Shown in pieces: positions 1-7,409 of a DNA stretch of 64,000 bases (position 1 is the first letter of the stretch; each line of letters starts with the position of its first letter). The stretch is from CAVQBJ01 sp963710725. Its GTDB lineage: Bacteria; Actinomycetota; Thermoleophilia; Solirubrobacterales; Solirubrobacteraceae. The stretch spans positions 310,001-374,000 of the forward strand of contig CAVQBJ010000002.1 of NCBI GenBank assembly GCA_963710725.1. The letters are read 5' to 3'. The translations under genes were made by a program, and so were the position numbers. The notes beneath the pieces were generated by a model. The model did not search any database. It was not told where the DNA came from and was given only the letters and a program-made list of their open reading frames with translations.

Positions 1-1
1 C

Positions 2-307
2 GCGAAGCGCAAGAAGGTCCTCGCGCTGCTGTCACGCCGCTACGCCGGCGGCATGCTGCACCTCAGGCTGCGCGTCGCCGCAGCGGGACGCGTCAGCGCG
101 ACGGGGCCGGATCTGCGCTCGACGTTCCGCACGGTCCGGCGGGCGGGTGTGATCACGCTCGCCGTGCCCCTCAACCGCGCCGGCCTCGCCGCGCTCCACG
201 ATCGGCATCGCCTGAAGCTGCGCCTGCGGCTCGGTTTCCTTCACGTCAAGCCCAAGCCACGCGTGAGCGCCGTGGTCCGCGCGACCTGGACGATCCGCTC
301 GCGCTGA
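2..307 (+). CDS. C-terminal fragment of a probable secreted repeat protein
   Basis: The reading frame is open from the window edge to a TGA at 305, so the 5' end lies outside. The ~101 visible residues are basic and beta-like, with the pattern GRVSATG, then a TVRRAG stretch, then VPLNRAGLAALHDRHRLKLRLRL. Tails like this, probably Ig-like beta-sandwich repeats, close many extracellular proteins of Thermoleophilia; that link is from memory and not proven here. No catalytic motif is visible. It converges on the MazG-like gene with a 26-base gap. Confidence 0.6.
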   Translation, partial: AKRKKVLALLSRRYAGGMLHLRLRVAAAGRVSATGPDLRSTFRTVRRAGVITLAVPLNRAGLAALHDRHRLKLRLRLGFLHVKPKPRVSAVVRATWTIRSR

Positions 308-333
308 TGGACCCCGGGACGGCGACGGCCGCG

Positions 334-660
334 TCAGCGGTCGTCGCCGCTGCCGGCGAGGACGCCACGCTCCTGGCGCGAGCGCAGCTTGTCGAGATTC
401 ATCTGGGCGACCTCGTCGAGATCGAGCTCGAGCTCGGTGGCCAGCTGAGCGAGGTACCAGAGGACGTCACCGAGCTCCTTGGCCATCGCGGCGCGGCGTT
501 CGGGCAGCACCGAACCGGCGTCGTCGCGGATCGACTTCTTGACGTGCTCGGCGACCTCGCCGGCCTCGCCGGCGAGTCCGAGCGCCGGATACGCGAGCCA
601 GGCGTCGCGGGGGTAGGCGGCGGTGCGGCGCGAGAGCCGCTGATAGCGCGAGAGCTCCAT
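334..660 (-). CDS. MazG-like nucleotide pyrophosphohydrolase
   Basis: Small (108 aa) all-alpha NTP pyrophosphohydrolase of the MazG/dUTPase-like superfamily. These enzymes hydrolyse (d)NTPs to (d)NMP and PPi and clean nucleotide pools. The metal-binding acidic motifs are visible: LAGEAGEVAEHV (about residues 29-40) and KELGDVLWYLAQL (about 61-73). The length suits a single-domain MazG-like protein rather than the two-domain E. coli MazG. It lies 55 bases after gatD on the same strand and may be the last gene of that operon. The exact substrate cannot be read from the sequence. Confidence 0.85.
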   Translation of the reverse strand: MELSRYQRLSRRTAAYPRDAWLAYPALGLAGEAGEVAEHVKKSIRDDAGSVLPERRAAMAKELGDVLWYLAQLATELELDLDEVAQMNLDKLRSRQERGVLAGSGDDR

Positions 661-715
661 GGACGAATCCTACGGTCATCGCCCGATGGGAGCGTTGCGA
701 TCCTGCCGGTCGGCG

Positions 716-1453
716 CTAGACACCTGCGGCCCGGCGAGCGCTCGCATGGGCGGCGTCCTCGAGGCGGTCGTCGAGCGCCTCGAGTTCGTCCGCGCCGAGC
801 GCCTGACCGATGAGCCAATCGGCGAACCACGCGTTCTTGGGCAGCAGCGGGCCGTGCAGGTAGGTGCCGATCACGCGGCCCCGGCGTGCGCCCTCGTGGC
901 CGCTGCGGCCGTCGTTGCCATGCCCGCGCAGCACCCGGCCGAGTGGACGCTCGCCGGCCCCGAGCTGAGTGCGCCCGCCGTGGTTCTCGAAGCCGGCGAG
1001 CACGCGCGAGCCGGCACCGTCATCGAGGTCGACCTCGATGGCCACGTTGCCGATGAGGCGTGGACCGTCGGCGCGGACGGTACGCAGATCGAGCAGGCCG
1101 ATCCCCGGGATGCGCTCGTCGTCGAGGTCGTAGCTCGAGCCGAGAAGCTGGTAGCCGCCGCAGACCCCGAAGATCACGGCGCCGCGCGCCGCCGCCGAGT
1201 GCAACGCCTCGCCCTTGTGGCGCACGAGGTCCTCCGCGCAGAGCCGCTGGTCGCGGTCCTGCCCGCCACCGACGTAGAAGAGGTCGTGCGCGCCGGCGTC
1301 GAGCTCCTCGCCGAGGCCGCTCGACGTGATCGTGCAGCCGAGTCCCCGCCACTGACAGCGCCGCTCGAGCATGAGCAGGTTGCCGCGGTCGGCGTAGATG
1401 CTCATGAGGTCGGGATAGAGCGCGCAGACCCGCAGCGTCGTTGACTCAGCCAC
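716..1453 (-). CDS. gatD: Lipid II isoglutaminyl synthase, glutaminase subunit GatD
   Basis: Class I glutamine amidotransferase-like protein (245 aa). GatD frees ammonia from glutamine for MurT, which amidates D-Glu of the lipid II stem peptide on the cytoplasmic side of the membrane. The nucleophile elbow FGVCGGYQLL gives Cys98, and GTYLHGP gives the catalytic His near 200. The start overlaps the methyltransferase stop by 8 bases, so translation is probably coupled. murT is normally directly beside gatD; here one gene separates them. CobB/CobQ-type amidotransferases share the fold, but the murT neighbour settles the call. Confidence 0.9.
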   Translation of the reverse strand: MAESTTLRVCALYPDLMSIYADRGNLLMLERRCQWRGLGCTITSSGLGEELDAGAHDLFYVGGGQDRDQRLCAEDLVRHKGEALHSAAARGAVIFGVCGGYQLLGSSYDLDDERIPGIGLLDLRTVRADGPRLIGNVAIEVDLDDGAGSRVLAGFENHGGRTQLGAGERPLGRVLRGHGNDGRSGHEGARRGRVIGTYLHGPLLPKNAWFADWLIGQALGADELEALDDRLEDAAHASARRAAGV

Positions 1454-2210
1454 GCAGCATCACCACCGTCGAGCCCACGTGCTCGGCCGTCGCCGCGATC
1501 GTACGCCGCCGCTGCACGCGCCAGCCGGCGGCGCGCGCGACGCGCTCGAGGTTCTCCGGCGTCACGCGGAACAACACGGTGGCGTCGAGCTCGGAGAGGC
1601 GCCGGGCGCCGTCGTCGATCTCGCGCCGGCGCTCGAGCACGACCCGGTCCTCCAGCACGCGCACGGCCGTCGGTTGGCTCGAATAGGTCACGCCTCCGAC
1701 GCACAGCTCGTCGGGCGACGGCAGGATGTGGTGCGCCTCGTCGAACGCCTGCAACTCGCCGGTGAGCGCGCACGCGACCAGGCCGCCCGGACGAACGCGC
1801 TCGCGGGCGGCGTGCAGGAACGCCGCGCGGCCGACATCGTCGAGCAGCTGCACGGTCTGCATCGGGACAAGGCAGAGCGAAAGCGGCGGGCCGTCGAACT
1901 CGAGCGTGCGCGCGTCGCCGAGCACGATGTCGATCGGGAGGCCCGTTGCGCGGCGGGCGCATTCAGCGAGGAGCACCGGATCGCGGTCGAGCGCGATCAC
2001 CGGCACTCCATCGCGGGCGAGGGCGAGCGCGACGCGCCCGGTTCCGGCGCCGACGTCGAGCACGGGTCCACTCGCCCGCCGGGCGAGCTCCCGCCACAGC
2101 GGCAGATCGGCGGCGTAGCGTCCGCACTCGATGTCATGCCAGACGATCGCCGGGTCGATCTCCCCGAACGGCTCGCGGCCACGCGCCGAGGGTGTGGAGG
2201 TCAAGCCCAT
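1446..2210 (-). CDS. Class I SAM-dependent methyltransferase between murT and gatD
   Basis: A 254-aa protein with a Rossmann methyltransferase core: the SAM-binding glycine motif is VLDVGAGTGRVALALA (about residues 43-58), followed by the acidic ribose-binding loop ALDRD and an RPGGLVACAL strand. The ATG at 2210 was chosen because it overlaps the murT stop by 10 bases and the protein homology pattern begins there; the frame stays open further upstream. It overlaps gatD by 8 bases, so the three genes look co-translated. The substrate is unknown. A cell-wall precursor or lipid is possible from context, but this is inference. Confidence 0.8.
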   Translation of the reverse strand: MGLTSTPSARGREPFGEIDPAIVWHDIECGRYAADLPLWRELARRASGPVLDVGAGTGRVALALARDGVPVIALDRDPVLLAECARRATGLPIDIVLGDARTLEFDGPPLSLCLVPMQTVQLLDDVGRAAFLHAARERVRPGGLVACALTGELQAFDEAHHILPSPDELCVGGVTYSSQPTAVRVLEDRVVLERRREIDDGARRLSELDATVLFRVTPENLERVARAAGWRVQRRRTIAATAEHVGSTVVMLRG

Positions 2211-3592
2211 GAGCTGCGTACGACGCCGCGCGCACTGAGCAGATCGCGCAGCGCGAGCATCGCGGTGTAAGTGGGCAGGGCATACAGCGGTCCATCCCCG
2301 TCGCCGCGGTCGGCCACCGCGGCGTCGAGCGCCGCGCCGAGCTCGCCCTCGACCGTGATCCGCTCGACCGGCACGCCGGCGTACTTCAGGCGGAGCGCGA
2401 GCTCCGCGGCGCGTGTGCCCGAGCAGGTCACGCGGCGCACGCGCGGTGCGAGCGTCTCGAAGTCGGCGTCCCAGACCCACGATACGTCGCGTCCGTCGGC
2501 GATGTTGTCGTTCAGCACGGCGAGCACATCGAGCTCGCCGGCCTCGAGCGCGAGCGTGCGCAGCACCTCGTTCGCGCCCGCCGGGTTCTTCACGAGCAGG
2601 ATGCGAACGGGCCGCCCGGAGATCGTCAGCGTCTCGGCGCGGCCGAACGCCGCCTCGGCGGCCTCCAAGCCGGCGACGATCGTGCCGAGCGGGATCTCGA
2701 GCGCGGTGGCCAGCGCGGCGGCGGCGGTGGCGTTATAGACGTTGTACAGCCCCGGCAGGGCGAGAGCGACGCTGGCGTGGCCCGCCGGCGTGTGCAGCGT
2801 GAAACGCGCCGCGCGCGTGCCGTCGAGCACGACGTCGTGCGCGGCGACCGTCGGCGTCGGGCGCGTGGCGCCGCACTGCTCGCAGCGGTACCGGCCGAGA
2901 TGGCCGAGGTAGACCACGTCGAAGTGATAGGGCGCTCCGCAGCGCCGGCAGTGCTTGGCGTCGGCGGCGTGCGCGAGCGCTCCGATGCCGAGCCGCTCGT
3001 CCTCGATGCCGAAGTACAGGACGTCGTCGCGGTCGCGACCGAGGTCGGCGACCACCGGGTCATCCGCGTTGGCCACCAGGCCGACCCCCGCCCCGACCGG
3101 CGAGCGCAGCAGCGACGCCCAGCGATCGGCGATCGTCTCGAGCTCGCCGTAGCGATCGAGCTGATCGCGGAAGAGATTGCCGAGCAACAGGTACCGCGGT
3201 CGCAGCTGGGTGACCATTTGCTCGAGCCAGAACTCGTCCACTTCGAAGAGCCCGAGCTCGCCGTCGATCCGCCCTCCGGTCCGGGCGGCGGCGAGCAGGG
3301 TCGAGGCGATCCCCCCGCCCATGTTCGCGCCGGCGCGGTTGTAGACGAGCGGCACCGCCGCCTCGCGGAGGATCGACGCGGCCATGGTGGCCGTGGTCGT
3401 CTTGCCGTTCGTGGCGGATACGAGCACGCTGCCGCGCGCCAGCCGCGCCGACAGGCGCGCGACCGCGTCGCTGTCCAGTCGCATGAGCACCTTCCCGGGC
3501 AGGCTCGTTCCGCCCCGGCCACCGCGCCGCGACAGTGCGCCGACCGCGCGGGCGAGCGCGATCTTGCCATCGGTGACGGCGTCGGCGATCAA
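2201..3592 (-). CDS. murT: Lipid II isoglutaminyl synthase, ATP-dependent subunit MurT
   Basis: Mur-ligase-type protein (463 aa) that with GatD converts lipid II D-Glu to D-isoGln. The P-loop ATNGKTTTA spans residues 60-68. A four-cysteine zinc ribbon typical of MurT is present (CRRC at 215-218 and CEQC at 237-240) inside the central domain. The C-terminal DUF1727 domain carries NDNIADGRDVSWVWD (361-375), which holds the conserved Asp needed for amide transfer. The start forms an ATGA overlap with the upstream lipid kinase. Amidated lipid II is a Gram-positive and mycobacterial trait. Confidence 0.93.
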   Translation of the reverse strand: MIADAVTDGKIALARAVGALSRRGGRGGTSLPGKVLMRLDSDAVARLSARLARGSVLVSATNGKTTTATMAASILREAAVPLVYNRAGANMGGGIASTLLAAARTGGRIDGELGLFEVDEFWLEQMVTQLRPRYLLLGNLFRDQLDRYGELETIADRWASLLRSPVGAGVGLVANADDPVVADLGRDRDDVLYFGIEDERLGIGALAHAADAKHCRRCGAPYHFDVVYLGHLGRYRCEQCGATRPTPTVAAHDVVLDGTRAARFTLHTPAGHASVALALPGLYNVYNATAAAALATALEIPLGTIVAGLEAAEAAFGRAETLTISGRPVRILLVKNPAGANEVLRTLALEAGELDVLAVLNDNIADGRDVSWVWDADFETLAPRVRRVTCSGTRAAELALRLKYAGVPVERITVEGELGAALDAAVADRGDGDGPLYALPTYTAMLALRDLLSARGVVRSSWA

Positions 3593-4530
3593 CGCGGCAC
3601 CGCTGACGCCGACGGCGGGCTCGCGACCGGATCGGCCGCGGCCGAATCGTGCGGCACGAGCACGCGAATCGCCGCGGGGAGGGTGCGCACCCTGGCCGGG
3701 AGGGGCGCGATCGGGTCCCCATCGGCGTAGACGTCGAACGCGCGTTCGGCGCTGATGCGCACCTCCGCGGCGCGCACGATGTGCACGTAGTCCAGGTGCA
3801 CGTGTTGCCCGGAGAACACCTTCGGCGCGTCACGCAGGTAACGCCATCGCGAGGTCGCGCCGATGACGACGACGTCGAGCAGCCCGTCGGAAAGCGACGC
3901 GTCCGGCGCGAGTCGCATCCCCCCGCCGTACACGCCGGAGTTGGCCGCGGCCACCGTGCAGGCTGAGAACGACTGCGTCGGGCCCGGCGGATCGAGCTCG
4001 ATGTCCATCTGCACCGGCGTCCACGTGGCGAGCGCCCGCAACAGCCCGTACACGTAGACGGAGGCGCCGAGCGCGCTCGGCGCCGCGTTCGCGATGCGAT
4101 TGGCCACGCTGTCGAAGCCGGCGCTGGCGATGCTCACGAACGCCCGGCCGTTGACCTCGCCAAGATCGATCGTCCGCGGGCGCCCCCTGGCGATCACGGC
4201 GCACGCGGCGACCGGGTCGCGGGGGATTCCGAGGGTGCGCACGAGGTCGTTCCCGCGCCCTCCCGGGAGGATGCCCATCACCGTGTCCGGGTGCGAGCGC
4301 AGGACGTCGGCCACGGCCCCGATGAGTCCGTCGCCGCCGAGGGTGACGACGGTCTCGCCGGCCTGCGCCGCGTCGAGCGCGATCCGGCGGGCGTCGCCGA
4401 GGTCGCGCGTGAGCGCGTCGCGCACGACCAGGCCGGCGGTGCCGAGCGCGATCTTCACCGCCGGCAGCGCGCGGGCGCCGCGGCCGCCTCCGGCCGAGGG
4501 GTTGACGATCAGACGGACCTGGTGCGGCAT
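3589..4530 (-). CDS. Diacylglycerol kinase family lipid kinase
   Basis: DagK/YegS/sphingosine-kinase-like enzyme (313 aa) that phosphorylates a lipid hydroxyl with ATP at the inner membrane face. The N-terminus reads VRLIVNPSAGGGRG, the nucleotide-binding loop is TLGGDGLIGAVAD, and GILPGGRGNDLVRTLG follows; these are the standard family blocks in order. I chose the ATG at 4530, where homology begins; an in-frame start at 4596 would add 22 unlike residues. It is coupled to murT by a 4-base overlap. A second, membrane-anchored lipid kinase lies at 45451-46797. Exact lipid substrate unknown. Confidence 0.87.
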   Translation of the reverse strand: MPHQVRLIVNPSAGGGRGARALPAVKIALGTAGLVVRDALTRDLGDARRIALDAAQAGETVVTLGGDGLIGAVADVLRSHPDTVMGILPGGRGNDLVRTLGIPRDPVAACAVIARGRPRTIDLGEVNGRAFVSIASAGFDSVANRIANAAPSALGASVYVYGLLRALATWTPVQMDIELDPPGPTQSFSACTVAAANSGVYGGGMRLAPDASLSDGLLDVVVIGATSRWRYLRDAPKVFSGQHVHLDYVHIVRAAEVRISAERAFDVYADGDPIAPLPARVRTLPAAIRVLVPHDSAAADPVASPPSASAVPR

Positions 4531-4618
4531 CACCCAAGCGTATTGGGGCGCGGCGCGGCGGCCGCTGGCCGACGCCGTACGGACCAGGCTTGGCACCGGC
4601 CGGGCGCGCGCGCCGCCC

Positions 4619-5422
4619 TCAGGCGAGCACGAGCCCGGCGAGCGTGTCGGCGATCGCGATCGGGCGGCGGTCGGGAGGGTCCTCGCCGCCGCGCGGGTCC
4701 GTGGCGCCGCCGCTCAGCACGAGCGCGGCGTCGATTCCGGCGGCGATGGCGCCGGCGACGTCGATCTCCGGCCGGTCGCCGATCATGAGGGCGCGGCCCG
4801 GGCCGAGCCGGTCGAGCGCGGTGCGGAACAGCTGTGGCTCGGGCTTGCCGACCACGATGTCGGCGCGCACCCCGCTCGCCGCCTCCACCGCGGCCAGCAG
4901 CGCTCCGGCGCCCGGCCACAGCCCGTCGGGCTGGGGGAAGCTCGCGTCGCGGGCCGCGCCGATGAGCACGGCGCCTCCGAGCACCGCGCGCGCGGCCGTG
5001 CGCAGCTCGGCGTAGTCGAACCCGTCGTGCACGCCGACGACCACGACGTCGGCCTCGGCGTCGCCGTTTGCGCCCCGGAGGACGCGCAGCCCGGCGTCGA
5101 TCACGTGGCGGTGCAGCGCGACCGAGCCGATGACGACCGCTCGCCCGCCTTCGTGACGCTCGGCCAGCAGGTGCTGCACCGCCGAGCCCACGCTGACGAC
5201 CTCCTCGATCGACGCCTGGATGCCGCTCGCCCACAGCCGGCGGACGAAGTCCTCGAGCCCGTAGCGGGAGTCATTCGTGACGAACGCGATGCGCTTGCCG
5301 TCGGCGCGCAGGGCCATGATCGCCTCGGCCGCGCGCGGCGTCGGCTCGCCGCCGATCCACACGCAGCCGTCGAGGTCCAGGAGGACGTGGTCATAGCCAC
5401 GCAGCAGAGGGGAGAGCGCCAT
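4619..5422 (-). CDS. HAD-IIA family sugar-phosphate phosphatase (NagD-like)
   Basis: Cytoplasmic HAD phosphatase of 267 aa. All HAD motifs are visible: LLDLDGCVWIG (nucleophile and acid Asp), FVTNDS (motif II), VVGKPEPQLF (motif III Lys) and MIGDRPEIDVAGA (motif IV acids). The cap type matches the NagD, p-nitrophenyl phosphatase and phosphoglycolate phosphatase group. It is the first gene of the minus-strand envelope run, 88 bases upstream of the lipid kinase. Its start codon lies inside an inverted repeat shared with the divergent cyclophilin gene. Natural substrate not deducible. Confidence 0.87.
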   Translation of the reverse strand: MALSPLLRGYDHVLLDLDGCVWIGGEPTPRAAEAIMALRADGKRIAFVTNDSRYGLEDFVRRLWASGIQASIEEVVSVGSAVQHLLAERHEGGRAVVIGSVALHRHVIDAGLRVLRGANGDAEADVVVVGVHDGFDYAELRTAARAVLGGAVLIGAARDASFPQPDGLWPGAGALLAAVEAASGVRADIVVGKPEPQLFRTALDRLGPGRALMIGDRPEIDVAGAIAAGIDAALVLSGGATDPRGGEDPPDRRPIAIADTLAGLVLA

Positions 5423-5456
5423 CGGCGGAAACCATTATTCTCTTGCCGCCGATGGC
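5418..5456. promoter_or_regulatory. Inverted repeat carrying both divergent start codons
   Basis: GCCATCGGCGG at 5418-5428 is repeated exactly in inverse at 5446-5456, with a 17-base AT-rich spacer. The left arm contains the start codon of the HAD gene (minus strand, ATG at 5422) and the right arm the ATG of the cyclophilin gene (5452). The spacer holds CATTATTC, which gives a possible -10 box on each strand (CATTAT forward, AATAAT reverse) about 12-13 bases from each start. This looks like a compact bidirectional promoter with nearly leaderless transcripts. Confidence 0.5.
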
Positions 5457-6213
5457 ACCGCTTCGACAGCTCGCTACTCGCCCGCGCAGCCTCTGTGCCG
5501 TGGCGCTCGCCCTCGCGCTGACCGCGTGCGGGTCGAGCTCGTCGAGCTCATCGAACGGTGGCATCAACGTCGGCAACGAGACGGTCCCGCCGGCGGCGGC
5601 GAGCATCGTCACCGCGTCCTCGACGACGTCGAGCGCATCGCAGTATCCGGCCGGATGCACGCCAGCGCAGACCCCGGCCCCGCGCGTCGGCGAGTCGCAC
5701 CTGTCCGCGCCGACGACGCGCCTGAACCCCAAGCTGCACTACACGGTGAAGATGATCACGAACTGCGGCGAGATCGATATCGCGCTCGCGGTGCGTGAGG
5801 CTCCGAAGACGTCGGCGTCCTTCGCGTCACTCGTCCAGCGCGGCTTCTACGACGATCTCACGTTCCACCGCATCGTGCCGGGCTTCGTCATCCAGGGCGG
5901 CGACCCGCTCGGCACCGGTCTCGGCGGACCGGGCTACACCACCGTCGAGGCCCCGCCGGCGGGGTTCAAGTACCAGATCGGCAGCGTGGCGATGGCCAAG
6001 ACCTCCACCGAGCCCAACGGGAGCGCCGGCAGCCAGTTCTTCATCATCGTCGGCGCCCAGGGTGCAGCGCTACCGCCCCAGTACGCGATCGCCGGACACG
6101 TCTCCGGCGGGCTGAAGGCCGTGAATGCGATCGCGCAGGTACCGACGTCGCCGTCGACGCAGATGCCGCTGGTGCCAGTGGTGATCAGCTCGGCGACGCT
6201 CTCGGCGAGCTGA
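5452..6213 (+). CDS. Cyclophilin-type peptidyl-prolyl isomerase, lipoprotein
   Basis: Extracytoplasmic prolyl isomerase (253 aa) that probably assists folding of exported proteins. A lipoprotein signal ends in the lipobox LTAC, followed by a Ser-rich linker. The cyclophilin core shows FHRIVPGFVIQGGDP and GSAGSQFFIIVG, which contain the active-site Arg, Phe and Gln. The ATG at 5452 was preferred over an in-frame TTG at 5443. It converges with the next gene, whose end lies 9 bases away. Confidence 0.9.
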   Translation: MAPLRQLATRPRSLCAVALALALTACGSSSSSSSNGGINVGNETVPPAAASIVTASSTTSSASQYPAGCTPAQTPAPRVGESHLSAPTTRLNPKLHYTVKMITNCGEIDIALAVREAPKTSASFASLVQRGFYDDLTFHRIVPGFVIQGGDPLGTGLGGPGYTTVEAPPAGFKYQIGSVAMAKTSTEPNGSAGSQFFIIVGAQGAALPPQYAIAGHVSGGLKAVNAIAQVPTSPSTQMPLVPVVISSATLSAS

Positions 6214-6222
6214 TCTGCAGGC

Positions 6223-6867
6223 TCAGGCGCGGCGGTCGCGGCGCGACGTCACGGGCGCCGGGGCCGCCTGCGCCTCGGCCTTGGCCCGGTTCTGGCGCCG
6301 CCGCCCGAACGCCGCCAGCACCCCGAGCACGATGACGACGAGGAAGATTCCGAGCAGGACGGCGGGCGCGGCACTGAAGCCGCCGTTGAAGGGCAGCGAG
6401 ATGAGCTCCACGATCCCCGCGCCAAGCGCGATCACCACGATGATGAGCGCGATGATGAGCAGGATCCCGCGGATCCTGGCCAGCACACCCGCGCTCGACG
6501 GTGGGACGAGGAGCCCCATAGCCCCCAGCGCGAACAGCTGACGGCGTGTCGGCCGCGCCTGGCCAAGGCGCTCGACGGCCTCGCGCAGCTCGCTCGGCCG
6601 GCGCTCGGCGAGCGCGATCGACGCGTCGGCCATGCGACGGAGCTGCATGCGCTCCTGCGGACGCGCCGCGGCGATCGCGCGCTGGAAGTAGCTGCGGGTC
6701 TTGTCGGCGTCGAAACGCTCGGCGGCCCGTGCGCCGAGGATCGCGAGCGCCGCCGACTTGTACTTGGTCTCGGTCTCGAGCTCCTCGTCGCTGCGCTGCT
6801 CGAGCGCCTGGATGGCCGCCTGCGAACCGCGCTGCTCCATGCGAATCTGACGCTGCTTGGGTGGCAT
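6223..6867 (-). CDS. Conserved hypothetical protein with two C-terminal membrane helices
   Basis: A 214-aa protein. The first ~130 residues are charged and helical (many Glu, Arg and Ala), and two strongly hydrophobic segments follow (ILLIIALIIVVIALGAGIVEL and AVLLGIFLVVIVLGVLAAF), then a basic cytoplasmic tail. No enzymatic motif is visible. A TAGAAT box on the minus strand lies 9 bases before the ATG, so the mRNA may be leaderless. The function is unknown; a membrane-anchored helical scaffold is all that can be said. Confidence 0.7.
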   Translation of the reverse strand: MPPKQRQIRMEQRGSQAAIQALEQRSDEELETETKYKSAALAILGARAAERFDADKTRSYFQRAIAAARPQERMQLRRMADASIALAERRPSELREAVERLGQARPTRRQLFALGAMGLLVPPSSAGVLARIRGILLIIALIIVVIALGAGIVELISLPFNGGFSAAPAVLLGIFLVVIVLGVLAAFGRRRQNRAKAEAQAAPAPVTSRRDRRA

Positions 6868-6955
6868 GTCGGGGGCATTCTACGGCGTCGGCGCCGTCCC
6901 CGGATCGCGCCGCGAGGCGCTATGCTCGCGGACCGCCGTGGATGATCTGAGCCGC

Positions 6956-7375
6956 ATGACAGGCAGACGAGCGCCCGCCCGCCGGAACCGGCGGCGCCTG
7001 GCGCTAGCCGGGTTGGCGGCTCAGGCGCTGCTGCTCGCCGCCGGGGCGCCGGCGGCGCTGGCCCAGCTCGGCAACCCGATCGCCCCCGTCGCGCCGGTCG
7101 AGACGACGACCACGACGACCGTGGTGACCGCCAATTCGTCCTCGTCCTCGAGCTCTGGCATCGGTGCCTCGGCCTCGGTGGCGATCCTGATCGTCGGCAC
7201 CGCGCTCGTCCTCATCGCTGCCATCGCGTGGTTCATCCTGCGCGACGCGCGCTCGCATGCGCCCACCCGGGAGGGAGCGCTCGCCGCGCCGAGTCCGCGC
7301 CGCTCCCTCGAACAGCGCCAGCGCGACCGCGCCAAGGCCAAGGCCGCACGCCAGCAGCGCAAGCGCAACCGCTGA
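6956..7375 (+). CDS. Small membrane protein with signal peptide and basic tail
   Basis: About 139 aa. A twin-basic N-terminus leads into a hydrophobic signal segment ending near ALAQ. A Thr/Ser-rich extracellular stretch follows, then one transmembrane helix (VAILIVGTALVLIAAIAWFIL) and a very basic Lys/Arg tail. The ATG at 6956 puts the signal peptide at the N-terminus; an upstream in-frame start at 6857 would bury it. A TATGCT box at 6921 is a possible -10. The function is unknown. Proteins of this shape are common in Thermoleophilia (recollection, not tested). Confidence 0.65.
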   Translation: MTGRRAPARRNRRRLALAGLAAQALLLAAGAPAALAQLGNPIAPVAPVETTTTTTVVTANSSSSSSSGIGASASVAILIVGTALVLIAAIAWFILRDARSHAPTREGALAAPSPRRSLEQRQRDRAKAKAARQQRKRNR

Positions 7376-7409
7376 GCGCTGCGGCGCCACGCTACCCTCC
7401 CGCGGGCGT

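Noticed and set aside
4094..5521. A 475-codon plus-strand frame across the lipid kinase and HAD genes
   Set aside because: It spans two well-supported minus-strand genes and has no domain.
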